A DNA stretch of 63,905 bases from Stentor roeselii (lineage: Eukaryota > Ciliophora > Heterotrichea > Heterotrichida > Stentoridae): NCBI GenBank assembly GCA_006503475.1, contig RSEH01000268.1, positions 1 through 63,905 on the forward strand. Reading direction: 5' to 3'. The translations under genes were made by a program, and so were the position numbers. Below, piece after piece: positions 51,082-60,542 of the stretch (positions are counted from its first letter, which is position 1; every line of letters begins with the position of its first letter). A model generated the notes under the pieces. The model ran no database searches and was not told the origin of the DNA. It saw only the letters and a program-made list of their open reading frames with translations.

Positions 51082-53877
51082 ATGTCGATATTTGAAATAA
51101 TCACACCTTATGTGCCAGAGCTAATCGGGGTACTTTGCTTCATCATCGGGTACTTCTTGTTAGACACCTTCAAACCAGCTGAAGACCCCTTAACCCCTGA
51201 CCTCATTGAAAAGCAATCTCCAGAAACTCAACTAGAAAAATCTTTAACCTTCTGCAAAACCTCTGAAAACGTTTCAATCAGTCACTTCAACGAAATCCTC
51301 AAAACCTGCCAAGAAAGCAAAAATCTTGAAAAAACTTTCGAAGTTTTTCAATGCATAAAATCAAGCCACTTGTCTCCAGATATTCAAACCTTTGAAATCC
51401 TGGCGATTTCTTTATTCGAGCACAAAAAGTACCTCGAAATTCTTGAAATAATAACCCCGGGTTTTCCAGGTTTTTCAATAAACGAAACTTTGCAGTCAGT
51501 TTTCATTGACTGCTATTGTCGCACCTTTCAAGTCGAAAAAGCGGTTCAAATATTTGAAGCGAGTCTTGTGAAGGAAAAGATATATTTGAAACTTGCGAGC
51601 AACTTGATTAAAGCGAATCAGCAGGAAAGACTTTTCTGGATGATTGAAACTTATAAACCTGGAACTGCAGGATTTGAAGGAATTTTGGAAACTGCTTGTA
51701 AATTTGAAAGCTGTGGATTGATTATTCAGCTGTTGAAAGACAACCGGGCGATTTCGAAGTCGGTTTATATGAATTCGGTTAAATGTTTAGTGAAAAACTC
51801 GTTTTTAGAACCTGCTTTTGAACTTATCAACAGATGGAAGGGAATGGCTGATGATTCAATTATTTGCTTTTTCCTTGAACACTGTGGAAAACAGGGAAAA
51901 TTTGAACTTTCGATGCAGGTTGTTCAGGATTTCTTGCAAGATAAAATAGAAATTTCGTTGTACTCTGTTAATTTGCTTCTTGATTTAAGTGTTAAAAGTC
52001 AAAATCATGCAGAGTTATGGCAAGTTGCTTTGAAATTGGCTAAATCTGAACTTGTTCCTGATAGTTTCTCGTATTCTTGCATTGTTAAGTCAATTAAAAT
52101 GGAAGGCGAACATACTGATTTGGAAAAGGCTTTTGAATTTTTAAGTTACTTGAAAAATAGAAAAGTCGCTCAATATGATGAAATTTTTTATAATTGTTTA
52201 CTTGATGCTTGTGTCATGTCAAAAAAAATTGAAAAAGCACTAGTTTTGTTTGAGGAAATGGAAAAACTTGATGAAATTTCTTATAATACTATTATTAAGG
52301 GATTTAGTATGACGAAACAAGTTGATAGGGCTATTGAAACTTTGAAAAAGATGAAGGATAATGGAATCGGACCCACTGCTGTCACTTATAATTCTATTAT
52401 TGATACATGTGTCAGATGCTCTCAAGTTGCAATGGCTTGGGAATACCTCGAAGAAATGCAACAACGAGGTCTTCATCCCGACAACTTCACCTATTCCACC
52501 CTAGTAAAAGGCATAAAAGGTGAAAACAGCATTCACGAGCTAAACCGTATCTTTTCTATTCTCGAAAAAGGTAAAACCTCTCCCGATGAAGTACTCTACA
52601 ACTGTCTAATAGACGCCTGCTCAAGAATGGGTGACACAGTTCGTTGCGTAGAGATTTTCCAACAGATGCAAAATAGCAAAATCGAGGCAAGTTCAGTGAC
52701 TTACGGAATAATGATCAAAGCATACGGCCAAGCCAATATGCTGCCCAAAGCTTTGGGAATCTTTAACGAGATGAACTCGAAAGGTCTCAAAGCGAACGAT
52801 GTGACTTACGGTTGTTTACTTGATGCTTGTGTCAAGTCTGGAGACATTGAAATGGCTGAAAAACTGTTTTTTTCTATGCAGTCAGAAGGTATTGTTTTGA
52901 ATACTATTCTTTATACTACTATGATTAAGGGATTCACCAAGTCACAGAATTTGCCAAAGGCTTTGAATATGCTGAAGCAAATGAAAGTATCCGTGCAACC
53001 TAATAATGTCACTTATAATAGTCTTCTTGACTGCGCTGTTAGGTGTGAAGATATGCAAACTGCCCATCATTTGTTTGATGAAATGAGAAGTTTAATGATA
53101 CCTGATTTGATTAGCTACTCTACTATGATTAAGGGTCTTTGTAAAGCGGGAGAAGTTGAAGCTGCTCTTGAGATCCTAACAACAATGCGCAAAAGCGACA
53201 TCCAACCCGACGAGGTTTTGTTTAACTCATTACTAGACGGATGCGCCAAGTTAGGCAACTTAGAAATTGCCGAAAAGGTATACATCGATATGAAAAGTTT
53301 AAACATCAAGCCAAGCAACGTGACTTACTCAATCCTCATAAAACTTTACGGCAAAAACAAGCAAATCAGCAGAGCCCTTGAGGTCTTAGACGACATGAAA
53401 CTAAACAAAGTGCAACCAGGTCTGATAGTTTACACTTGTTTATTGCAGGCTTGCATCAGATGCAAACAAATCCACAAAGCAATCCAGATTTATCACGACA
53501 TGAACCGAACTGGCCTGAAAGGTGACAGAGTCACATTCAATACTCTCGTCAATGGATGTGTTTATGCGAAACAACTGGAAACTGCCTTTCAAGTCGCTGT
53601 TGATAGCTTTGGACTTGGAGTTAAACTAGCTGAAGATGTTTACAATAATTTAGTCAAAAATTTGATTAATTCGAAAATCAGCTCAAAGGTCTCTATGGCG
53701 AATGAGGTTGTTGAACATATGAAAAAAATTGGAGTTGTTATTGACCCGGCTTTGGTTTCTATTTTGGCGAATGCGAAAAGTACTCGGGTTAATTGTGAGA
53801 ACTCAGGATTTGCTGCAGGGAAGAAAGTTTATTCTAAAAAAGTGGCTATGGGTGAAAGGAGTTTTAATATTCACTAA
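51082..53877 (+). CDS. Long pentatricopeptide repeat (PPR) protein with N-terminal membrane segment
   Basis: The protein has 931 aa. An N-terminal hydrophobic segment (IGVLCFIIGYFLLDTF, about 13-29) precedes the repeats. From about residue 70 to 880 it is built of roughly 35-residue PPR motifs, best in the second half, for example VTYNSLLDCAVRCEDMQTA and ISYSTMIKGLCKAGEVEAAL. Repeats alternate between a DACxR-type and an xMIKGxxK-type helix, giving a 70-residue dimer period. PPR proteins bind single-stranded RNA one base per repeat, mostly in mitochondria. The hydrophobic start could be a mitochondrial inner-membrane anchor or an uncleaved targeting signal. GC skew flips inside the gene near 52440. 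Stop TAA. Confidence 0.92.
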   Translation: MSIFEIITPYVPELIGVLCFIIGYFLLDTFKPAEDPLTPDLIEKQSPETQLEKSLTFCKTSENVSISHFNEILKTCQESKNLEKTFEVFQCIKSSHLSPDIQTFEILAISLFEHKKYLEILEIITPGFPGFSINETLQSVFIDCYCRTFQVEKAVQIFEASLVKEKIYLKLASNLIKANQQERLFWMIETYKPGTAGFEGILETACKFESCGLIIQLLKDNRAISKSVYMNSVKCLVKNSFLEPAFELINRWKGMADDSIICFFLEHCGKQGKFELSMQVVQDFLQDKIEISLYSVNLLLDLSVKSQNHAELWQVALKLAKSELVPDSFSYSCIVKSIKMEGEHTDLEKAFEFLSYLKNRKVAQYDEIFYNCLLDACVMSKKIEKALVLFEEMEKLDEISYNTIIKGFSMTKQVDRAIETLKKMKDNGIGPTAVTYNSIIDTCVRCSQVAMAWEYLEEMQQRGLHPDNFTYSTLVKGIKGENSIHELNRIFSILEKGKTSPDEVLYNCLIDACSRMGDTVRCVEIFQQMQNSKIEASSVTYGIMIKAYGQANMLPKALGIFNEMNSKGLKANDVTYGCLLDACVKSGDIEMAEKLFFSMQSEGIVLNTILYTTMIKGFTKSQNLPKALNMLKQMKVSVQPNNVTYNSLLDCAVRCEDMQTAHHLFDEMRSLMIPDLISYSTMIKGLCKAGEVEAALEILTTMRKSDIQPDEVLFNSLLDGCAKLGNLEIAEKVYIDMKSLNIKPSNVTYSILIKLYGKNKQISRALEVLDDMKLNKVQPGLIVYTCLLQACIRCKQIHKAIQIYHDMNRTGLKGDRVTFNTLVNGCVYAKQLETAFQVAVDSFGLGVKLAEDVYNNLVKNLINSKISSKVSMANEVVEHMKKIGVVIDPALVSILANAKSTRVNCENSGFAAGKKVYSKKVAMGERSFNIH

Positions 53878-53905
53878 TTATTGAATTACTTAATATACTG
53901 AATTT

Positions 53906-55438
53906 CTAATTTCGTCTTGAAACACTAGGTACCATAATAAGGTTTTCTCCATTTGGATTTTGAGTAGATTTAAAAGAACCAATACTTTTCACAGCGCTCA
54001 TAAGTGTCATAAATTCCTTGATATCAACAATTCCATCTCCATTACCATCAGCTTCATTGAGCACAAGTTTCCACAAGTCCTCATCATCATAAAGGCCGTC
54101 ACTAAGAACAGCTCTAAGTTCCTCAGCAGTAATAGATCCATTTCCATCAACATCAAACATCCTGAATGCAATTTCAAGATTTTCAATAGAAAGATTTTTC
54201 TGTTTTTCCAAACACGACGTTAAAAATTCAGTATAATCGATTTTCCCATCAGCATCCTGATCAAGTTTCAATACAATCGACTGAGCCAAGGCTTCAGCCT
54301 GTTCCCGAGGCATATTTTTGCAGTACTCTTCCACAAGTTCTTCTTTATTCAACTTGCCGTCACCATCCAAATCAATTTTAACGAAGCAGTCTTTAAAAAA
54401 CTTCAAGTCATCATAACTAGCAATTTGAGAAGCAATGAAAATATGAACAGCTTCTTTTAACTTAGCCTTTGTGTTGAAATTTTTCAAGTTTTCCAGCACA
54501 ATTTGAGTATCAGGTACAATTTTCGTTTTAGTAATTTGAAACCAGTGATGTTTTAAAGCGTCTTTTGCTGAAATCCGTTGATCTGGCTTGATTTTTAAAA
54601 GTTTCTTCAGCAAGTCGCCGGCGTCTTTAGAAATTCCTTGAAGTCTGTCAGTTGTAAGCACAAAAGGACTGACTCTCGCGTATTTCATGATAGTTTCTGG
54701 GTCTCTTCCTGGGTAAGGCGGTTTTCCAGTGATTAAGATGTACATGATTATACCAAGACTCCAGATGTCACACTTTTCGTTGTAAGATCCTGAGAAGACT
54801 TCAGGGGCAAGGTAATAAGCTGAGCCGAAACAACCTGAAAGCTTTGCGAGAGGGTCCAAAAAGGCTGAACTTCCGAAATCAGCGACTTTTATACTTAGCT
54901 GGTCACCTGACTCCATTAGAAGGATGTTTTCTGGCTTTAGGTCACGGTGAATCACTCTGTTTTCGTGGCAGTAGGAGAGAGCTGATAACAGCTGAAGCAT
55001 TATTTCTGCAGCTTTTGAATCTGTGAAGTGATTTAAGTTTATTATCTGAGAAAAGAGGTCACCTGCTGGGCAGTGTTCTGTAGCGACGTAGAAATAACGA
55101 GTATCTTCGAATATCTCAAAACACTTTAGGATGTTCGGATGGTCAAGAGTTTTCAATATCTGAATTTCCTTCAGTTTAAACACTGGATCAGTTTGGCACT
55201 GACTGAGACCCGACTTGTGAATTTTCTTAAGTGCCCGCTTTGTTTTAGTGGGGATATGGTAACATAGCTTAACTTCTGCAAATGCCCCAGAACCAAGAAG
55301 ACTAAGTTCTGTATAGTCAGCTAAGCTTGAAGTCAGAGAATGCCTCACAAATGTGCCAGGTGTAATTGAAATATTTCTCGAGGAAAGTTTGTTTCGTGAC
55401 TTTTTGTGTTTTTTGCTTGAAACCACTGAGCAACCCAT
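53906..55438 (-). CDS. Calcium-dependent protein kinase (CDPK), second copy
   Basis: I place the start at ATG 55438, giving MGCSVVSSKKHKK: Gly2 for myristate, Cys3 for palmitate, then basic residues (an ATG 12 nt upstream adds MLII). The protein has 510 aa. The kinase domain is complete: Gly loop GSGAFAEV, HRDLKPEN, DFG (VADFGSS) and YYLAPEV. Four EF-hands follow: DLDGDGKLNKEE, DQDADGKIDYTE, DVDGNGSITAEE and DGNGDGIVDIKE, all with good ligands. Unlike the copy at 34605 the DFG motif is normal. It would couple Ca2+ to Ser/Thr phosphorylation at membranes. Stop TAG. Confidence 0.95.
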   Translation of the reverse strand: MGCSVVSSKKHKKSRNKLSSRNISITPGTFVRHSLTSSLADYTELSLLGSGAFAEVKLCYHIPTKTKRALKKIHKSGLSQCQTDPVFKLKEIQILKTLDHPNILKCFEIFEDTRYFYVATEHCPAGDLFSQIINLNHFTDSKAAEIMLQLLSALSYCHENRVIHRDLKPENILLMESGDQLSIKVADFGSSAFLDPLAKLSGCFGSAYYLAPEVFSGSYNEKCDIWSLGIIMYILITGKPPYPGRDPETIMKYARVSPFVLTTDRLQGISKDAGDLLKKLLKIKPDQRISAKDALKHHWFQITKTKIVPDTQIVLENLKNFNTKAKLKEAVHIFIASQIASYDDLKFFKDCFVKIDLDGDGKLNKEELVEEYCKNMPREQAEALAQSIVLKLDQDADGKIDYTEFLTSCLEKQKNLSIENLEIAFRMFDVDGNGSITAEELRAVLSDGLYDDEDLWKLVLNEADGNGDGIVDIKEFMTLMSAVKSIGSFKSTQNPNGENLIMVPSVSRRN

Positions 55439-55896
55439 AATTATTAGCATTTCAGCAAATTGGTTTTAAGAATTTCAAAAGAGTGATAAATTAATAGAAA
55501 TAATTAATATAATTAGTAGATTCTTGAATTGTAGTGAAAGATTGAGCAGAGCAAGTGTAAAATTTATGTTTTTTCACTTTTTAACGATAATGTTAAAAAC
55601 TCTTATAAATATTAGATCTTTTGATAAAATATAGAAAAAGATTCAATATTGAAAACCCATTTCTAAATTATTGATAGGAAAAATGTTCCCTATATAAAAT
55701 TTCAAATTCTGAATAAAATAGAGTCAAAATGTGCATAACACTAATTTTTCCTATCTTATCTTAGTTCTAAAAAATGCAACAATGAGCCACCCATGCATAA
55801 TGAACCTCTCTTCTCAACAAAGAAACTCATTTCTTCCCAATAATAATCCTACCAATCACCACAAACAATCCGATAATTCCAAGAAACTTCATTAAA
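55439..55896. promoter_or_regulatory. Divergent promoter region
   Basis: This 458-nt stretch lies between diverging start codons. The left part is G-rich, the last 120 nt are very C-rich and G-poor on the plus strand. CCCTATATAAAATTTC near 55690 is TATA-like. A 21-codon frame for a hydrophobic peptide lies on the minus strand (55827-55892), which I do not call as a gene. Confidence 0.5.
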
Positions 55897-57333
55897 ATGT
55901 CAACCCACAAAAGTTGCATAAGTTCAAAGTCCCGAGGATCAGGAGAAGACCTCACAGACCAAATCGACCGTTTAAACCAAGCCTTATCCGAAGTGATGAG
56001 AGACATTGAACTGTCAAGCGTTTCTCAGAACCCTTCACGTCTTTCAACATTGAACAACGAATTCTACCAAGACTCTCTCTACCACACAGAAGAAGACTCA
56101 GAAGATATTTTCATGCCTTCGAACTTCGAGTCTACAATCGAAGACCTGCTTCACACGATCGACCGACAACAAATGATAATCGAGGACTTTCGAAGTGAAG
56201 ATAAGCGAATCTTGCCAAATCCAGAACATGTTCAAAACCGCGAACATCGCTGCAGCCACGACTTGAACAAAATCCGGAAACAGATCTGGTTGCAAGTTTC
56301 TAAGCAAAAAGGTGACCTTTTCGAGAAAGAAAGATTGAAATTTCAAGAAGAACTTCGAAAGTTAGATGAACTTAAAGACGATTATTATAACAAAAGAAGT
56401 GAAATTTTACTAGGAATAGAGAAACTTAAGATAAAAGAACAGCTTTTGGAGGAGAAGGAAAAACAACTAAAGATGCAAAAACTCACTTTTGATAAGCAAA
56501 AAGCTGTTTGGGAAGAGGAACATGGAGTTGAAGCCAAAGCTGCATTGTTTCAGCATGGTGAGAAGAAAGAGAGTCATTGTCGCAGTGCTTCTTTTTCTTA
56601 TTCTGTTGTCAAACAACCTCCTAGAGTAGAGTCACAGTCAAAACATCTGCCAATGGAGATTAAACCTGAACAGTTTTCTCCTACTAAGCACAACCAACTC
56701 AAAATATATCAAATTGAGTTAAAGGCTCTTGAAGAACAGTTGAGGAAGAGCTTCACGGATGATAATTCGGAAAATGAAATGAAAATAGGAAATCTTAGGA
56801 ATAAAATCGCAGCTTTGAGAGGAGAAATTGCGATTTCTGAGTCTAGTAAAGCTTCTAGACTTATTAACTCTATGATGCTTTCTTTGCAACGAGACGCTGT
56901 TGTTGGTGAAAAAGGGAAAAATTTGGAAAATGGAATTCGGAAAAATTTGTTTGCTTCTAGGAAGCCTGCCCCTAATCCTTTTCAACCTATTCATGCAAGT
57001 TCACCTGAAGTAAAGCAAGAAGATCTAAACATTATTCAGACCCCATCAGAAATCCTTCTCGTAAAATCTCCATTAAACCAAAAAAGAGAACGAGACGAGA
57101 TCATTTCTCGTCAAAAAGCACTTCTTGACAAGGAAAAAGAAATCGCTCAAAGAGAAGCCCTTCTTCAAGAGACCTGGATGCGAATTCCTGGAAGTAAAGA
57201 ACTGATCGAAAATGTGAATCTTACACTTTCCAGACTTCACGTCGAAAAGGCGAACTTCGAGAGAGAAAGAGAAGAATTTTCAAAAGGAAAGCTGGAATTT
57301 TTCAGAACCTTTGAAAAAAGTCTAAAAAAATAA
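55897..57333 (+). CDS. Unknown long coiled-coil protein, 478 aa
   Basis: ATG at 55897, stop TAA. Predicted coiled coils span about 135-215 (FEKERLKFQEELRKLDELKD), 265-315 and 395-478 (RQKALLDKEKEIAQREALLQ). The linkers are Ser/Pro-rich. The repeated pattern KEKEIAQRE/EREREEF suggests a structural rod, as in basal body or cortex proteins. No named family is recognised. Its stop is 12 nt before the next ATG on the same strand. Confidence 0.7.
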   Translation: MSTHKSCISSKSRGSGEDLTDQIDRLNQALSEVMRDIELSSVSQNPSRLSTLNNEFYQDSLYHTEEDSEDIFMPSNFESTIEDLLHTIDRQQMIIEDFRSEDKRILPNPEHVQNREHRCSHDLNKIRKQIWLQVSKQKGDLFEKERLKFQEELRKLDELKDDYYNKRSEILLGIEKLKIKEQLLEEKEKQLKMQKLTFDKQKAVWEEEHGVEAKAALFQHGEKKESHCRSASFSYSVVKQPPRVESQSKHLPMEIKPEQFSPTKHNQLKIYQIELKALEEQLRKSFTDDNSENEMKIGNLRNKIAALRGEIAISESSKASRLINSMMLSLQRDAVVGEKGKNLENGIRKNLFASRKPAPNPFQPIHASSPEVKQEDLNIIQTPSEILLVKSPLNQKRERDEIISRQKALLDKEKEIAQREALLQETWMRIPGSKELIENVNLTLSRLHVEKANFEREREEFSKGKLEFFRTFEKSLKK

Positions 57334-57345
57334 GTGTAGTTTATA

Positions 57346-58740
57346 ATGGAATTCGTGAGATCTGAGCATATATCTTTAAATACCAGAATAAAGTACCTCA
57401 AGTTCAACCCCAGTGCTTATTCGTTCATCGCTTCACTGGGACTCGGCTTTTTCTTTGAAATCTTAAAAGATTTGAACAGCTATACAAGTCAAAATTATCT
57501 ACAAAATCTTTACAAAGAACTTTCAGGAATTCCAGAGATCCTGATCACTTCAAAACTCGGACAATTTTACGAATTTTTCATGAATTTCTGCCAAAACATT
57601 AAAGATTATCAAAACTTCGGTGAAATCATTCAAAACTCTACAAATCAAAGTCTTGTCTACACAATTTTCTATGTTTTTTCAGCACTTTACTCAAAAGTGA
57701 TGAATTGCGAACTATTCATATCTCAACCTTCAGACATTGACTTATTCAAAATTCAAATCGAGTATTTTTTGAATCAACTGAAGTTAAAAGTGACTCTTTA
57801 TAAAAACAACGAAGCTTTTCTCTCAATAGGTTCAGGTCTGAACATAAGCCTTCTTCAATTATCAGACAATGATTTCAGCCTGCTTCTTTCAAATGAATCA
57901 ACAGTCCAAAACGACCAATGCAAGTTAATAGAAGAGTTATTTCGTCAGATCTCGATTCCAAAAAGTATTGAAAAATTCAACAAAATCATTGAACTGATCA
58001 ACGAGTTTTCAACGACTTACAAAAAAACGACTCCAGAAATGGAAACTATTAAATCCATCAGAAGGCAATGGACTTGCAATCATGACTTAACCACTTTGAA
58101 AGCCAGCTGTGGACAAAAACATTGTTTGAACTGCTTGTTTAACATGATTAAAACTGAAAGTCCAGAAACTTCTCGATGTCCTTGTGGAAGGGTTTTGAAT
58201 CACGTGGAAATCGAAAAAGTTTTTAATAATACGGAACCCGCATTTGACAGGTTTTTTTTGTGTGGAAGATGTCATAAAAAGTTTAAAAGTTCATCTAGTC
58301 TTCATTGCTCGAATCATAAGACTTGTTTAAACTGCAGATTGACTGATGTAAATAAGTGTGTTGATTGCTTAAGACAGTATCGGCACGGGGAAATCAATGA
58401 AAAAATGAAGGAACTTAAAATTGGGAATGATTTCGTTGATTTTAATTATGATAAATATAATCCTGGATTTATTCAAGAGAGTGAAAAGAAAAGTAAAGAT
58501 TTTAAATGTGTTTTGTGTAAGAGGATGAGGAAAAGAACAGAGGTTTCATGTGTTAACTCTTGTGAGGTGTGCAGGGTCTGTTTTTCTAACTGTTCAAAAT
58601 GTCCTCAATGCACACAGTGCACGAATGTTCAGATGGTTTATACTTGTGTTGTCTGCCGAGCAGTGGATAAAAAAGTTAATAAAATTCTTGCTTGTTTACA
58701 TCCTGTTCATGAAAACTGCGCTGGCAATCATAGGTGCTGA
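57346..58740 (+). CDS. Cys-rich RBR-like protein, possible ubiquitin ligase
   Basis: The protein has 464 aa. The N-terminal 240 residues are helical and unknown. The C-terminal part has three to four Cys-rich units: CNHDLTTLKASCGQKHCLNC with CPCG (about 246-285), CGRCHKKFKSSSSLHCSNHK with CLNC and CVDC (about 305-345), CVLCKRMRKRTEVSCVNSC with CRVC and CPQC (about 385-420), and CVVC with CLHPVHENC at the end. The order recalls RING-IBR-RING ligases, but spacing is not standard, so E3 activity is inference. It ends HRC-TGA, followed by nine sense codons, a second TGA and a TAA. I treat the first TGA as the stop. Confidence 0.7.
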   Translation: MEFVRSEHISLNTRIKYLKFNPSAYSFIASLGLGFFFEILKDLNSYTSQNYLQNLYKELSGIPEILITSKLGQFYEFFMNFCQNIKDYQNFGEIIQNSTNQSLVYTIFYVFSALYSKVMNCELFISQPSDIDLFKIQIEYFLNQLKLKVTLYKNNEAFLSIGSGLNISLLQLSDNDFSLLLSNESTVQNDQCKLIEELFRQISIPKSIEKFNKIIELINEFSTTYKKTTPEMETIKSIRRQWTCNHDLTTLKASCGQKHCLNCLFNMIKTESPETSRCPCGRVLNHVEIEKVFNNTEPAFDRFFLCGRCHKKFKSSSSLHCSNHKTCLNCRLTDVNKCVDCLRQYRHGEINEKMKELKIGNDFVDFNYDKYNPGFIQESEKKSKDFKCVLCKRMRKRTEVSCVNSCEVCRVCFSNCSKCPQCTQCTNVQMVYTCVVCRAVDKKVNKILACLHPVHENCAGNHRC

Positions 58741-58824
58741 AGACACTCTTGTAAGAAGGATTGATTTTTAATTAGTAAATAACCTTTGGTACGATGAGTA
58801 CTTATTAAGAAATATTCCTATCTA

Positions 58825-59232
58825 TTATTTGTAAATAATCTTTATTCTTTCATCGTCCTTGAAAGAATAATTAAGCAAGACCCCAACAATAGTATCTTCA
58901 TACTTAGGATACAAAATCTTGATTTTAATATAATCACACAGAAAATTAGCTGCACAATTAGCAATCAAACACAACGAAACCTGAAAAATGGGATTTCTTG
59001 AGAACGTAAAAGCTCCAGTACCGAGCCAAAGGAAAGTTCCAATTCCAAAAACAACAGTATAAGTTGATTCAACCCCAAGAGAAAATAGAGCAAGTTCTCT
59101 CGCCTTGGTCTTGTAAGGTCTTTTAATAACATTTGCATGATCAGAAACGACTTCCACTTTAGCTTTTTTGATATAAAAGTCTTCACTAATCGACGAATAA
59201 AGAATCATCTTAAACTTCTGCACAGAGTTCAT
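58825..59232 (-). CDS. Small two-TM protein, 135 aa, unknown
   Basis: ATG at 59232, stop TAA. Two hydrophobic segments lie at about 58-75 (YTVVFGIGTFLWLGTGAF) and 83-101 (FQVSLCLIANCAANFLCDY). Both ends are charged. No family is recognised. It begins 25 nt after the stop of the TBC gene on the same strand. Confidence 0.65.
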   Translation of the reverse strand: MNSVQKFKMILYSSISEDFYIKKAKVEVVSDHANVIKRPYKTKARELALFSLGVESTYTVVFGIGTFLWLGTGAFTFSRNPIFQVSLCLIANCAANFLCDYIKIKILYPKYEDTIVGVLLNYSFKDDERIKIIYK

Positions 59233-59257
59233 CTTTATCTAGTATTAAATAATAACT

Positions 59258-60220
59258 TCACTGCCAAGTGACCAGATCTTGTCTGGGTTCATAAAAAAAC
59301 TCTCTTTCAATTTCCCTTAACCGCTTTCGAGACAAGCTGAAACTAAAAGCAGCTTTGATCAACAAGTCCGCATCACAGGTTTTTTCAATCCCTCGAATGA
59401 CTTGCAGACAAGTATCAAAGGCGACGTTTTTAAACAACTTACGATGAGCTCGAAAAACAGCAACGAAAACCCTGAACAAGATTTTCGGTCCTTCCATTAA
59501 AAAACAGTCCCAAATCCTCATTTTGGTCTCGACAGGGAAGCTTGAATAGACAGTCATAAACCAGTTCGTTGCGTAGATCTGAGTGAAAAATCCAATTCCA
59601 ATCAATTTTTTCCAGATCTTCGACTCAAACTGTTTCAACACAGCATTCGCTTTATAGTAACTTTGATAAACTTTTTCCATGCCATCCTTAAACAAGCTTC
59701 TCATGTCATAATTCCTTAAAATCGCGACGAGCATCCAAAAAGAGCTTTCTTCATCCATAAACATGCGAGGAACTCCAACGATGTAAGCCATTCCTTGACA
59801 ATACCCGATTTCTTCATCAAAATGCGCGTAAGCTCGAAGAATTGCTCGAAGACTCTCCTGGCCTTGGCTTGATTTGAACAGTTCATGTGTTGGGTATGTC
59901 CGGTTCAGGTCTTTTTCTATTGTCACCATGCAGTCTGGGTCATCAATTAAGTTTGTAAGGCGGAAGAAGTGATGTCGCGGGTATGATTTTCTTAAGGATG
60001 AGGTCTTTGCTAATAGTTGCCAGACTTCACCTCGAAGACTTGATGGAATTCCTTTTCTGATTCGGGATTTTAGTAGTTTTGAATTAGATTTAGAAAAAGA
60101 TTCCCAGTTTTCTAGCATTTTTGACCATTTCTCGATACGGGCGTTTAGTTTTTTTGGGTCTGAGGGGATTGGATCGTTGTCTGTAAAGAATCCGTATTTA
60201 TTTACTTTCGGAGGATTCAT
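59258..60220 (-). CDS. TBC-domain Rab GTPase-activating protein, 320 aa
   Basis: The TBC domain fills about 55-290. Signatures are RKGIPSSLRGEVWQLL, the arginine finger in IEKDLNRTYP (Arg107), the glutamine finger in GYCQGM (Gln142) and WFMTVYSSFPVETKMRIWDC. All catalytic residues are kept, so it should speed GTP hydrolysis on a Rab protein. It has no further domain. The small TBC-only form with RTYP and GYCQGM resembles the TBC1D10/EVI5-type group. The Rab partner is unknown. ATG at 60220, stop TGA. It is not a close copy of the TBC protein at 8690. Confidence 0.94.
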   Translation of the reverse strand: MNPPKVNKYGFFTDNDPIPSDPKKLNARIEKWSKMLENWESFSKSNSKLLKSRIRKGIPSSLRGEVWQLLAKTSSLRKSYPRHHFFRLTNLIDDPDCMVTIEKDLNRTYPTHELFKSSQGQESLRAILRAYAHFDEEIGYCQGMAYIVGVPRMFMDEESSFWMLVAILRNYDMRSLFKDGMEKVYQSYYKANAVLKQFESKIWKKLIGIGFFTQIYATNWFMTVYSSFPVETKMRIWDCFLMEGPKILFRVFVAVFRAHRKLFKNVAFDTCLQVIRGIEKTCDADLLIKAAFSFSLSRKRLREIEREFFYEPRQDLVTWQ

Positions 60221-60542
60221 TTAGGATATTTAGAAAAGGAAGGGAATTATAGGTTTAAGGCTGGAAGGGAGTTTAGTATTGATTATTAGAGTGAATTGAA
60301 GTTAGAGGGTAATATGACTTTATTTGTAGTTGAAGCATAGAGAATGATTAGGAATTGCTTATATTTGAATAGTTATAAATTATTATGATTGGAATTAGAA
60401 ATAAATTATATCAAATTCTTGGTGTTTGTTTGATTGAATGTAGAAATAATTGACAGTGATATTATCATAATTAAATTTCCCTAAACACTTAATATGAAAG
60501 TTAGAATTATAAGCTTCAAACCTACCAAAAATAAATCACTAT
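60221..60542. promoter_or_regulatory. Spacer upstream of the second TBC gene
   Basis: This 322-nt stretch lies between two minus-strand genes. Its left part, just before the TBC ATG, is G-rich and C-poor on the plus strand. Its right end is C-rich. No gene or RNA is seen. Confidence 0.45.
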
